A stretch of DNA of 64,000 nucleotides from Phaeobacter sp. B1627 (GTDB taxonomy: Bacteria > Pseudomonadota > Alphaproteobacteria > Rhodobacterales > Rhodobacteraceae): positions 51,190-115,189 of the forward strand of contig NZ_VCNK01000025.1 in the NCBI RefSeq assembly GCF_006265095.1, written 5' to 3'. Each line of letters begins with the position of its first letter. Within the stretch, counting starts at the first letter, position 1. Positions 53,133-61,948 of this stretch are shown one piece after another. The translations under genes were made by a program, and so were the position numbers. The notes beneath the pieces are model-generated. The model searched no databases. It saw only the letters and a program-made list of their open reading frames with translations, and was not told where the DNA came from.

Positions 53133-55403
53133 TCAACTGCTTTCGCTTTCCCGCACGGATTCGGAAAACCGGATCAGGAGCGTCAGCAGCTCTTGCCGGG
53201 ACAGCGGCTTGCTGAGAAACGCGTCCATTCCCGCATCCAGACAGGCCTGACGGCTGGTATCATCGACATTGGCGGTCAGCGCCGCAATATAGGGTTGCGG
53301 AATATCGAGCCGCCGGATTGCCTGGGTGGCCTCCAGCCCGTTAACTTCGGGCATCGACATATCCATCAGGATCACCTGCGGCCTGTAGCGATGCGCCAGG
53401 GCCTCCGCCTCGGCCCCGTCGGTCGCGAAATACAACTGAAGCGGCGTGTCGGCCAGGAATTTGCTGATCAGCAACCGGTTGACCCGGTTGTCCTCGGCCA
53501 CCAGCAACTTGAGCCCGGCCAGCCCGGTCAACTCCACCGGCTCCGGATGGTCCTGCGGGATATGAGACCGCTGATCGGCCTTGCACACCGGCTCCAGATC
53601 GATGCACAGCGTAAAACAGGACCCTTCCCCCAATCGCGACGCCACGCTGATATCCCCGCCCATGGCCCGCGCCAGCCCGCGCGAAATCGACAAGCCCAGA
53701 CCGGTGCCGCCATAGCGGCGCGAAATCGCCGTATCCGCCTGTGAAAACCGCTCGAAGATATGGTCCAGCTTGTCCTCCGCAATGCCGATCCCACTGTCTC
53801 TGACTGCAACGGACAAAGACAGCGTGCCGACCCCGGTGGTCGCAGAGACCCGGATTTCGACACCTCCATTGCTGGTGAATTTCAACGCGTTTCCGACCAG
53901 GTTGATCAGGATCTGCCGCAAGCGCCTGTCATCGCCGATGACCCATTCCGGCACATCCTCTTCGATCACCATCTCCAGCATCAGGCCTTTGTCCGCGGCC
54001 TGCCGGCTCATCAGCAGGGTGGTATCGCGGATACAGGCGTGCAGATCAAATTCGACCTTATGGAGCGACACACCCGCCGCTGTCATCCGCGACAGGTCCA
54101 GCACGTCGTTGATCAAGGCCAGCAACGCGCGGGACGAACTGAGGATGGTATCGGTATAAAGTCGCTGATCCTCGCTGAGATCGGTGGCGAGCAGCATCTG
54201 GGCCATCCCGATGACCCCGTTCATCGGGGTGCGGAACTCATGACTCATTGTGGCCAGGAATTCCTCCTTGGTCCGGGCGCCCTCCTCGGCAGCCAACCGC
54301 GCCTCCTGCAGTTGTTTTTCGTGGCTTTTGGCCGCGGTCACATCGCGTTCCACTGATATGTAAATCTCAACCCGCCCGGCTTCGTCAAAGACGGGCACCT
54401 GGTTGGTTTCGATCCAGATATCCTTGCCGTCCTTGCGCCGGTTGATCAGCTCGGTTCGGAATGCCTTGCCGGCCGCGCGTCCCTCTTCAATCTCACGCAG
54501 AGCGGCGGGATCGGTCTTGCTGCTGTTCAGAATCTCCCCCGCATTTCCGCCAACGAGTTCATCGAAGGAAAACCCGGTCATGCGGGTGAAACCGTCGTTG
54601 ACCCAATGAATACGGCCCTCCCCGTCAATCAGCATGACCCCATCGTTCGCGTGTTCGGCAATCATCGCCAGGCGGCGGGCCTCCTGCTTTTGGTCAAACA
54701 GCCGCATGTAGGCATCTTCGAGTGCCTGCCGTTGCAGCGCCTGTGACCTCAGGGCACGGCGCACGTTTCGGTGTCGCCTTTGCGCCAGGATCAGGAACCA
54801 GATCTGCGCCATGAAGTAGCCCAGCAGCCCCGCAAGGAGCAGTTCCACATCCACCGTCCGGGCCCGTCCCGAAAAAATGGTGAGCGCCATGAGACCGACC
54901 GGCAGCGCAGAGAACACAGCCAGGCGCATGATCCCGGCAAGCGCATTGTAGCGATAGTCCAGAGACGCCGCGAGAGCCGGTCCGAGAATCGCACAAATGG
55001 CAAAGAACAGCTCTGCGATGAGACTCTGGCCGCCCTGAAATGCGTCGGCGCCAAAAACAGGGATAACCGCAAATGCACAAATGCACAAAGAGGTCAGCGT
55101 GGCGTATATCGCGGAAATAACGCGCGCCCGGGCAAGGGATATCCCCGCGTCCATTCGTTTCGGCAGATCAAGCAGGAACCAGGTTTCGGCCCCGTCGATA
55201 CTGACGTAGGCCAGAAACACCGCTGTAGGCCACACGGGTCCCAAAATGACTGCCAGCAGCAGCGCGGCGCAGAAGGAAATCCCGATACGGGTCTGAAACA
55301 GCTTTCCCCGGTTGGCGGCATAGCGCAGCATCAACCCCCTGGGGCTGAACTGCGCATCATGCAAAGCCAAAGGACCTTCAGCAGTCCGGTTTGATTGCTC
55401 CAT
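53133..55403 (-). CDS. Membrane hybrid sensor histidine kinase with PAS and receiver domains
   Basis: 756-residue protein. The N-terminal region has about five or six membrane segments (ISFCAALLLAVILGPVW to LLAGLLGYFMAQIWFLIL), then a coiled linker. A PAS domain follows (AEHANDGVMLIDGEGRIHWV), then HisKA with ATMSHEFRTPMNGVIG, HATPase (RRLRQILINLVGNALKF; DSGIGIAE; GTGLGLSI) and a receiver with Asp in VILMDMSMPEVNG and Lys in LSKPL. It lies between pncA (upstream) and pncB (downstream), all on the minus strand. The input signal is unknown; location invites a link to NAD precursors but that is only context. Confidence 0.9.
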   Translation of the reverse strand: MEQSNRTAEGPLALHDAQFSPRGLMLRYAANRGKLFQTRIGISFCAALLLAVILGPVWPTAVFLAYVSIDGAETWFLLDLPKRMDAGISLARARVISAIYATLTSLCICAFAVIPVFGADAFQGGQSLIAELFFAICAILGPALAASLDYRYNALAGIMRLAVFSALPVGLMALTIFSGRARTVDVELLLAGLLGYFMAQIWFLILAQRRHRNVRRALRSQALQRQALEDAYMRLFDQKQEARRLAMIAEHANDGVMLIDGEGRIHWVNDGFTRMTGFSFDELVGGNAGEILNSSKTDPAALREIEEGRAAGKAFRTELINRRKDGKDIWIETNQVPVFDEAGRVEIYISVERDVTAAKSHEKQLQEARLAAEEGARTKEEFLATMSHEFRTPMNGVIGMAQMLLATDLSEDQRLYTDTILSSSRALLALINDVLDLSRMTAAGVSLHKVEFDLHACIRDTTLLMSRQAADKGLMLEMVIEEDVPEWVIGDDRRLRQILINLVGNALKFTSNGGVEIRVSATTGVGTLSLSVAVRDSGIGIAEDKLDHIFERFSQADTAISRRYGGTGLGLSISRGLARAMGGDISVASRLGEGSCFTLCIDLEPVCKADQRSHIPQDHPEPVELTGLAGLKLLVAEDNRVNRLLISKFLADTPLQLYFATDGAEAEALAHRYRPQVILMDMSMPEVNGLEATQAIRRLDIPQPYIAALTANVDDTSRQACLDAGMDAFLSKPLSRQELLTLLIRFSESVRESESS

Positions 55404-55491
55404 TGCCCGCCAACCCGATTACATCCGGCCCTTCATGCCGAAACTTGTTACATTCACTACGGGTTCGAGATTAACAAATTGCCTCGAGTAA

Positions 55492-56085
55492 TTACGCAAA
55501 TATTACGCCGCGTTGACGCATATTCTCAATTTGCGTGGCTAAAGAGCCGTCAAGATCAATGAAACGGCAGGATTTTTGCGCAACTTTTACTGAGAAGCCC
55601 AAACGTCTTGCATCAATTGCCGAAAATGCGACACAAAAATCCAAGGCCAGACCAACCAATGTCAAATCCGAAATGCCACGGCTGCGCAAATAGCCTTCCA
55701 ATCCGGTGGGCGTAATCTGATCATTTTCAAAAAATGCTGAATAGCTGTCGATCTCCGGGCGAAAGCCCTTTCTGATAATCAAATCACCATCGCTGCGCAA
55801 ATCCCGGTGGAATTCCGCGCCTGTTGTGCCCTGCACGCAATGATCCGGCCACAGAACCTGTTGGCCATAGCTCATTTCCGTGGTGTCAAACGGACCGTGG
55901 CCGGGATGCGCGCTGGCAAAGGAGGAATGCCCCGCGGGGTGCCAGTCCTGCGTCAGAATCACCGCATCGAAATCGCCCATCATGGCATTGATCGGTGCCA
56001 CCACCGCATCTCCATCCGGAACGGCCAGGGCGCCGCCTGGGCAAAAATCGTTCTGGACATCAATTACAATCAGAGCGTTGGTCAT
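55492..56085 (-). CDS. pncA: Nicotinamidase/pyrazinamidase
   Basis: 197-residue cysteine hydrolase converting nicotinamide to nicotinate. The catalytic Asp is in VIDVQNDFCPGG, metal ligands are in LTQDWHPAGH, the Lys is in IIRKG and the nucleophile Cys in VGLALDFCVAFSA. The ATG at 56085 has AAAGGA upstream; the frame to 56202 adds a non-conserved leader. First of a possible pncA-kinase-pncB unit. Confidence 0.95.
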   Translation of the reverse strand: MTNALIVIDVQNDFCPGGALAVPDGDAVVAPINAMMGDFDAVILTQDWHPAGHSSFASAHPGHGPFDTTEMSYGQQVLWPDHCVQGTTGAEFHRDLRSDGDLIIRKGFRPEIDSYSAFFENDQITPTGLEGYLRSRGISDLTLVGLALDFCVAFSAIDARRLGFSVKVAQKSCRFIDLDGSLATQIENMRQRGVIFA

Positions 56086-56292
56086 GGGGTGTTCCTTTGC
56101 AGCGGTGGTGTCCACACAGGACCCCGCAGCATCGGAACACGCAACCCCATTTGTCGCCGGCCCGTGCGCCTCACCTCTAAACTGTCGCGTCCCGGGCACC
56201 ATATCCTATATTTCCATCACATGTTTTTCGGCGCCGTTCCGCATGTCTTCGCGACTTGCAAACGCGCCCGCTTCGTTTTACTGGCCCATATT

Positions 56293-57186
56293 ATGTACAC
56301 CATTGCCGCGCTCTATCAGTTCACTCGTTTCGACGATCCCGCCGCCTTGCAACCGGGGCTATTGGCCCTGTGCGAGCAACATGACGTTCAGGGGTCCCTC
56401 CTGCTGGCCCAAGAAGGCATTAACGGCACGATAGCCGGGCCGCGCGCAGGAATTGACGCGGTCATTGCGCATATCAGAACGTTGCCCGGTTGCGCCGGGC
56501 TGGACTGGAAAGAAGCCACAAGCGACCATGCGCCCTTTGGCAAGATGAAAGTCCGGCTCAAGAAAGAGATCGTCACGATGGGCCAGCCCGACGTCGATCC
56601 CCGCGCCACCGTCGGCAATTACGTGGAACCCGAGGACTGGAACGATCTGATCCGGTCTGACGATGTGGTGGTGATCGACACACGCAACGATTATGAGGTG
56701 GCGATAGGCACCTTCGAAGGGGCGGTTGATCCAAAGACCGCCAGCTTTCGGGATTTTCCGCAGTGGTGGGAGCAGAACAAGGACCGGTTCCACAACAAGC
56801 GGGTGGCGATGTTCTGCACCGGCGGCATTCGGTGTGAAAAATCCACGAATTTCCTGCTCGGTCAGGGCGTCGAGGATGTCTACCATCTGAAAGGCGGCAT
56901 TCTGCGCTATCTTGAGGAAATGCCCGCGGAACAGAGCACCTGGCAGGGCGAATGTTTCGTTTTTGACAACCGGGTTTCGGTGGGACACGGATTGCGGGAA
57001 GGGCCACATTTTCTGTGCCACGGCTGCCGCCGCCCGATTCTGCCCTCGGATCAGGCGCGTCCCGAATACGAAGCTGGCGTCTCTTGCCATCACTGCATTG
57101 ACGAAACCTCTGAATATGACAAAGAGCGGTTTCGCGAGCGACAAAAGCAAATTCGTCTGGCCCGGGAGCGAGGCGAGCTGACCTGA
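56293..57186 (+). CDS. trhO: tRNA uridine(34) hydroxylase, rhodanese-related (TrhO)
   Basis: 297-residue member of the YceA/TrhO family, which uses O2 to hydroxylate U34 of tRNA. An N-terminal acylphosphatase-like part (MYTIAALYQFTRFDDPAAL; AQEGINGTIAG) is followed by a rhodanese domain with the active Cys in MFCTGGIRCEKS. A C-terminal Cys cluster (CHGCRRPI; CHHC) ends it. The ATG at 56293 matches the usual N-terminus; frames extending further upstream are not conserved. It is divergent from pncA. Confidence 0.92.
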   Translation: MYTIAALYQFTRFDDPAALQPGLLALCEQHDVQGSLLLAQEGINGTIAGPRAGIDAVIAHIRTLPGCAGLDWKEATSDHAPFGKMKVRLKKEIVTMGQPDVDPRATVGNYVEPEDWNDLIRSDDVVVIDTRNDYEVAIGTFEGAVDPKTASFRDFPQWWEQNKDRFHNKRVAMFCTGGIRCEKSTNFLLGQGVEDVYHLKGGILRYLEEMPAEQSTWQGECFVFDNRVSVGHGLREGPHFLCHGCRRPILPSDQARPEYEAGVSCHHCIDETSEYDKERFRERQKQIRLARERGELT

Positions 57187-57395
57187 TGGTCAGTGAGGCC
57201 GCTCACCATCCCCGATGCAGACCGCTCCGCGCTTGCCGATCAACTCCGCATGGCAGGGCGCGAGGCGGACGCTGCGCCGGGGCGGGGCGGGAACTCACGA
57301 TCCGAAATCCGGGACAATCTCTAGATAACATCAGGAAATACAGCGAAATTATTTGGCGCCCCTGCGGGTGAAGATAGCCAATTCGGACCCCCGCA

Positions 57396-58031
57396 TCAGA
57401 TCCGGAAAAGCGGCTGCAACAAGCGCGGAACCAGCGTCCTGAACCGCAGCGGAGCGTCGGTCGCCGCCAAACAGATGCAGGGTGCCCCCACATCCGCGAC
57501 AGGTGTATGCTCCAGGTGTTCGTCCGCGACCTCCATGTCACCAACCCCGAAGCGTCCCGTTTCATCGCTAAAGCTGCCCTGCAGGACCAGCGTCAGTTCC
57601 AGCCCATTGTGGCTGTGGTCCGGCACGGCCTGTCCGGGCGGGATAAACAGCAGACGCACCGATCCCTCACCCGTCGCTGACAGGATGCTCTGACGCACGC
57701 CCCCGCCAACCGTTCTCCAACGTGGTGGTTTGCCTTTCAGAACTTCCATCACCGGACCCGGAAACACGCCTGAGCGCTGAAACACCGGTTCAGGCGCGAC
57801 AGGGGCATCAAGCTGTTCCAGAACGCGGGCTTTCACGCCGTTGGACAGGTGCGCGCGCTCAGCCGTGTCCAACACTGCCCCTCCGGCCGCCTGATGCGCG
57901 TCAAACGTCGCGCGGCAGTCGAGACACAGAGAGATATGGCTGGCCACAACCAGCGCATAGGGCTGCGGCAGGCTCCCCGCCGCATAGGCGGCAAGCAGGG
58001 CGTCGGGTATATGGTGGGTGATCGCTGTCAT
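57396..58031 (-). CDS. chrR: ChrR-type zinc anti-sigma factor (cupin)
   Basis: 211-residue anti-sigma factor holding RpoE until singlet oxygen or organic peroxide appears. The N-terminal zinc-binding anti-sigma domain shows a His near residue 6-7 and HISLCLDC (His32, Cys36, Cys39). The C-terminal cupin has PDHSHNGLELTLVLQG, DEHLEH and the CxC pair in PCICLAATD. Residue spacing matches Rhodobacter sphaeroides ChrR, which supports the ATG at 58031, one base after the rpoE stop. The two are one operon. Confidence 0.92.
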   Translation of the reverse strand: MTAITHHIPDALLAAYAAGSLPQPYALVVASHISLCLDCRATFDAHQAAGGAVLDTAERAHLSNGVKARVLEQLDAPVAPEPVFQRSGVFPGPVMEVLKGKPPRWRTVGGGVRQSILSATGEGSVRLLFIPPGQAVPDHSHNGLELTLVLQGSFSDETGRFGVGDMEVADEHLEHTPVADVGAPCICLAATDAPLRFRTLVPRLLQPLFRI

Positions 58032-58032
58032 C

Positions 58033-58590
58033 TTACCGCGCATCCTTCAACTCATGGCGCAAACGTTCCAGGCCCAGCCTGATCCGCGACTTGATCGTGC
58101 CAAGCGGCAGACCGGTCTGGGTGCTGATCTCCTGGTGGGTCAGCTCGCCCAGATAGGCCTTTTCGATGATCTCGCGTTGATCAGGCTTCAGCCGCGCAAG
58201 CGCGTCTTTCAATTGACCGGCCTCTTGTTCGACAGCCAGGATCTGGCTTGCGTCAGGCTCGTCTGCAGGGGGCGCACCAAGGGCTTCGGGCAGGGGACGG
58301 TTTTCTTTGCGGATCACATCGATCTGCCGGTTGCGGGCGATCTGGTAGATCCAGGCCGAGACATTCGCCCGCTGTGGATCAAACATGGAAGCCTTGCGCC
58401 AGACGGTCAGCATGACGTCCTGAACAATCTCTTCCGCCTGCCCCGACCCGGTACCGGATCGCATGATGAACCCCTTCAGCCGTGGCGCGAAATAATCAAA
58501 CAGCCTTGAAAACGCCGCCCGGTCGCGGGCGTCACGAACGGCCAGCATCTGCAATGTCTGCGGCGAAATCTGGCGGGACGGTTTCGTCAC
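58033..58590 (-). CDS. rpoE: RNA polymerase sigma factor RpoE (group 4, singlet-oxygen response)
   Basis: ECF sigma factor. Region 2 is DRAAFSRLFDYFAPRLKGFIMRSGTGSGQAEEIVQDVMLTVW, and region 4 is KPDQREIIEKAYLGELTHQEISTQTGLPLGTIKSRI. I place the start at GTG 58590 (MTKPSRQISP, 185 residues), with AAAGGA upstream. An ATG at 58665 would sit at the transcription start predicted from the -10 element at 58670-58675, and would add a leader absent from my memory of the Rhodobacter protein. chrR follows immediately. The divergent operon to the right shares its promoter region. Confidence 0.92.
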   Translation of the reverse strand: MTKPSRQISPQTLQMLAVRDARDRAAFSRLFDYFAPRLKGFIMRSGTGSGQAEEIVQDVMLTVWRKASMFDPQRANVSAWIYQIARNRQIDVIRKENRPLPEALGAPPADEPDASQILAVEQEAGQLKDALARLKPDQREIIEKAYLGELTHQEISTQTGLPLGTIKSRIRLGLERLRHELKDAR

Positions 58591-58669
58591 CTTCGGGCGG
58601 TCCTTTCGCTGCGCCGCAATCTGGCGCCGCTCTGCTTGGTCAATGTCGGGGCTTGCTGCTATCATACTC

Positions 58670-58699
58670 GCACTACGGGCGCCGCGAGAGGTTGGATCA
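58670..58699 (-). promoter_or_regulatory. Predicted RpoE-dependent promoter of rpoE-chrR
   Basis: On the minus strand TGATCC (58699-58694), 18 bases, then TAGTGC (58675-58670). TGATCC is the -35 element known for the Rhodobacter RpoE regulon. It mirrors the promoter of the divergent operon with the same spacer length. The site implies autoregulation. Confidence 0.75.
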
Positions 58700-58703
58700 T
58701 TTT

Positions 58704-58733
58704 TGATCCGAATGATTTTTCCGCACGTAGTGA
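58704..58733 (+). promoter_or_regulatory. Predicted RpoE-dependent promoter of the lipid-modification operon
   Basis: TGATCC (58704-58709), an 18-base spacer, then TAGTGA (58728-58733). The expected start lies about 20 bp before the ATG at 58759. Its -35 and the opposing one form the palindrome GGATCA-TTTT-TGATCC. Confidence 0.75.
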
Positions 58734-58758
58734 CCTCAAACCATCTACAGGAATCTGA

Positions 58759-60039
58759 ATGTCACTTGACGCTCTCGCTCTTCGCCCGCAACGCATCGCT
58801 ATCATCGGCGGCGGGATTTCCGGGCTGTCCGCCGCCTATCTGCTGGCGCCGTATCACGCCGTGACCCTGTTCGAGGCCGCGCCAAAACTGGGGGGGCACG
58901 CGCGTACCGTGATGGCTGGCCGAGCAGGCAACCAGCCGGTCGATACGGGGTTCATCGTTTTCAACTATGCCAACTACCCGCATCTGACACGGATGTTTCA
59001 GGATCTCGATGTGCCGGTTGTCAAAAGCGATATGAGCTTTGGGGCTTCGGTCAACAACGGGCAGATCGAATACGGCCTGCGCGATCTGCGGGCCCTGACC
59101 GCGCAGCGGCGCAACCTGCTGAGACCCGAATTCGCGCGCATGGTCCGCGATATTCTGCGGTTCAATGCCAAGGCCGAAGCGCTGGCCAAAGACGACAGCG
59201 CCACGATTGGCGAACTGATGGATGACCTGCGGCTGGGCGACTGGTTTCAGCGCTACTACCTGATGCCGCTGTGCGGGGCGATCTGGTCGACGCCGCCTGC
59301 CGAAATCCGCGCCTTCCCCGCCCGCGCCCTGATCCAGTTCTTTCGCAATCACGCCTTGCTCAGCACCTCGGGGCAACATCAATGGTGGACCGTCGATGGC
59401 GGCAGTACCGAGTATGTGCAGCGACTGGAACAGCACCTGCGCGGGCGCGGCGTTGCGATCCGCACCGCCACCCCTGTTCAAAGCGTCACCCGTGACGGCC
59501 GACAAAGCCATGTGCGCAGTACGGCAGGGCCGCAGGCTCCGTTCGATCAGGTCATTTTCGCCTGCCACGCCGACCAGGCGCTGCGCCTGATATCCCACCC
59601 GACACCCCAGGAACGCGCAGCCCTGTCCGCGATCCGGTTCCAGGACAACCAGATGATCCTCCACAGCGACACCGGCCAGATGCCGCTTCGCCGCGCGGTC
59701 TGGTCCAGCTGGGTCTACAAGGCCGACACAACGCGGCCCGAGCCTGCGATTGGCGTCACATATTGGATGAACCGGTTGCAGAACATTCCCGAAGATGACC
59801 CGCTGTTCGTTTCTCTCAATCCGTCCGAGCCGGTGCCGGATCACCTGATCTATGACCAGAAGACCTTTCGCCATCCGGTATTCGATGCGCCTGCACTGGC
59901 GGCACAAAAACAATTGGCCAGGATACAAGGTCAGAATAACACCTGGTTTGCCGGAGCCTATACACGGCACGGCTTCCACGAGGACGGTTTTGCCAGCGCG
60001 GCGCGCATCGCGCGGCTGATGGATCGGCAATTCGCATGA
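58759..60039 (+). CDS. FAD-dependent amine-oxidase-like protein (candidate UfaO/UfaD-type lipid oxidoreductase)
   Basis: 426-residue flavoprotein. The dinucleotide-binding motif is IAIIGGGISGLSAAYLL, followed by LFEAAPKLGGHART, and the C-terminal FAD contact is WFAGAYTRHGFHEDGFASA. It resembles the amine-oxidase/desaturase-like proteins encoded next to RpoE in Rhodobacter. There, by my recollection, one such protein is needed for furan fatty acid synthesis. AGGA precedes the ATG. First gene of an operon in which every following gene overlaps its predecessor. The reaction is inferred from context. Confidence 0.85.
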   Translation: MSLDALALRPQRIAIIGGGISGLSAAYLLAPYHAVTLFEAAPKLGGHARTVMAGRAGNQPVDTGFIVFNYANYPHLTRMFQDLDVPVVKSDMSFGASVNNGQIEYGLRDLRALTAQRRNLLRPEFARMVRDILRFNAKAEALAKDDSATIGELMDDLRLGDWFQRYYLMPLCGAIWSTPPAEIRAFPARALIQFFRNHALLSTSGQHQWWTVDGGSTEYVQRLEQHLRGRGVAIRTATPVQSVTRDGRQSHVRSTAGPQAPFDQVIFACHADQALRLISHPTPQERAALSAIRFQDNQMILHSDTGQMPLRRAVWSSWVYKADTTRPEPAIGVTYWMNRLQNIPEDDPLFVSLNPSEPVPDHLIYDQKTFRHPVFDAPALAAQKQLARIQGQNNTWFAGAYTRHGFHEDGFASAARIARLMDRQFA

Positions 60040-60791
60040 GCCACCCTCCGGAACATATCGCCGGGGTCACCACACACACGCGGCGCGGCGCAATCCGGCA
60101 CCGGTTTCGCTATGGTGTCGACTATGTGCTGATCGATCCCGAAGCGGACGCCAAAGCACCAGGGCTGTTTTCGCGCAACCGGTTCAATCTGACCTCGGTT
60201 CATGACCGTGATCACGGTGGCCCGATAAAGTCGGGAGGGGGAGCGAGTTGGGCTCTCGAAGTGCTCGCGGCGGATGGTCTGAGGGACCCCCGGGTGCAGC
60301 TCATGCTCCTGACCCAGCCCCGGTTCCTCGGATATGGCTTCAACCCGGTCAGCTTCTGGCTGGCGATGCAGGACGGCGCATTGGTCGCGGCCATTGCCGA
60401 GGTCTCGACCCCTTTCGGGGACCGCCACTCATATCTGTGCCGCCTGCCGGGGTTTGCTCCGATCACCAAAGACTGCCGGATCACCACCCCGAAGTCCCTG
60501 CATGTCTCGCCGTTTCAGGAGGTCGCCGGCAGTTATGAGTTCGGCTTTGATATCCGCCCGGATCGAATTGCCATCCACATCCTGCATCGCAACGGAACCG
60601 AGGGCGTGGTGGCGACCCTGTCCGGCACCCGTTCGCCCCTGACGAACACCCGCCTGATCAACGCCAGCCTGCGCCGACCCTTCGGGGCCCTGCGCACCAT
60701 CATCCTGATCCATTGGCAAGCGCTGCGCCTGAAACTGAAAGGCGCCAGATACCGCACACGCCCCATCCCCCCGTCGAAGGAGGTCACCTGA
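60036..60791 (+). CDS. DUF1365 family protein
   Basis: 251-residue DUF1365 protein with the family runs IRHRFRYGVDYVLID, GYGFNPVSFWLA, STPFGDRHSYLC and KSLHVSPFQEVAGSYEF. DUF1365 genes almost always sit between an FAD amine-oxidase-like gene and a CFA-synthase-like gene, as here, pointing to a role in fatty-acid modification. Biochemical function unknown. It overlaps the gene before by four bases and shares one base with the next. Confidence 0.88.
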   Translation: MSHPPEHIAGVTTHTRRGAIRHRFRYGVDYVLIDPEADAKAPGLFSRNRFNLTSVHDRDHGGPIKSGGGASWALEVLAADGLRDPRVQLMLLTQPRFLGYGFNPVSFWLAMQDGALVAAIAEVSTPFGDRHSYLCRLPGFAPITKDCRITTPKSLHVSPFQEVAGSYEFGFDIRPDRIAIHILHRNGTEGVVATLSGTRSPLTNTRLINASLRRPFGALRTIILIHWQALRLKLKGARYRTRPIPPSKEVT

Positions 60792-61948
60792 TGCTGTTCC
60801 TGACACACCGCGTGAAACGCGATTTTCTCGACACTTGCGCCCAAATCCAATGCGGCAGCCTGCGCCTGCACACGCCCGAGGGCGAGATATACAGCTTTGG
60901 CCATGGCAACCCGGCTGCCGAAATGCAGATCCACGACTGGTCCGTGGTTACGGCAATCGCGTCCCGCGGCGATATCGGCCTTGGTGAGACATATGTCGCG
61001 GGCCTGTGGGACACCCCGTCGATCGAGGATCTGACGTCTGTTGCCCTGAAGAACCTCGATCAATTCAGCGGCTATGCCTATGCGGGTTTCTGGAACAGCG
61101 TGAAATTCCGCGTCGTGAACCGTCTGATGCGCGCCAATTCCCAGCGCGGTGCCGCCCGCAATATCCGTGCGCATTACGACGTGGGCAACGAGTTCTATCA
61201 GCTCTGGCTGGACGACAGCATGACCTATTCCGCCGCTATGTTCGCCCCCGGCGATGACGATCTCGGCCGCGCACAGACCCGCAAATATGACCGGGTTCTG
61301 GACCGGTTGGGGGCGGCGGACAGTCTGCTGGAAATCGGGTGCGGCTGGGGGGGCTTTGCCGAGCGGGCCGCCGATGCCGGTCGCCATGTCACCGGGTTGA
61401 CCATCTCGCCCAGCCAGAAGGGATACGCGGACGCCAGGCTCGATGGCCGCGCCGAAATCCGCCTGCAGGATTATCGCCAGGTCACCGGCCAATTCGACAG
61501 TATTGTGTCGATCGAGATGATCGAGGCCGTTGGTCAGGATTACTGGCCCGCCTATTTCGCAACGCTCAAGGCGCGGCTGGCGCAGAACGGACGGGCCGTG
61601 ATTCAGGCGATCACCGTGCCCGACAGCTATTTCGATATCTACCGGCGCAGTTCGGATTATATCCGCCACTATACGTTTCCCGGTGGCATGTTGTTGTCCG
61701 ACAAAGTGATCGCCGATCAGGCCCGGCGGGCCGGCCTCAAGGTCACGGATACTCACGCCTTTGGCGGCGATTATGCCCGCACATGTGCGCTCTGGAACGA
61801 GCGGCTGACGCAGAAATCGGACCGCATCCGGCGGCTGGGATATGACGAGTCTTTCCTGCGCAACTGGCAGTTCTACCTCGGGATCTGTGCCGGGTCCTTT
61901 GCTGTCGGACAAACCGATGTGGTTCAGGTGGAGCTGGCCCATGCCTGA
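60791..61948 (+). CDS. SAM-dependent fatty-acyl methyltransferase, CFA-synthase-like (candidate UfaM type)
   Basis: 385-residue enzyme of the CFA synthase family acting on phospholipid acyl chains. The SAM site is LLEIGCGWGGFAERA. Aligned by eye to E. coli CFA, the bicarbonate-site residues Glu239, Ile268 and Tyr317 are kept (E245, I274 and the Tyr in GGDYAR). Cys139 is replaced by Ala148 (MTYSAAMF) and His266 by Gln272 (VIQAIT). This argues against classical cyclopropanation and for simple methylation as in furan-fatty-acid synthesis. AAGGAGGT precedes the ATG at 60791. Confidence 0.88.
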   Translation: MLFLTHRVKRDFLDTCAQIQCGSLRLHTPEGEIYSFGHGNPAAEMQIHDWSVVTAIASRGDIGLGETYVAGLWDTPSIEDLTSVALKNLDQFSGYAYAGFWNSVKFRVVNRLMRANSQRGAARNIRAHYDVGNEFYQLWLDDSMTYSAAMFAPGDDDLGRAQTRKYDRVLDRLGAADSLLEIGCGWGGFAERAADAGRHVTGLTISPSQKGYADARLDGRAEIRLQDYRQVTGQFDSIVSIEMIEAVGQDYWPAYFATLKARLAQNGRAVIQAITVPDSYFDIYRRSSDYIRHYTFPGGMLLSDKVIADQARRAGLKVTDTHAFGGDYARTCALWNERLTQKSDRIRRLGYDESFLRNWQFYLGICAGSFAVGQTDVVQVELAHA

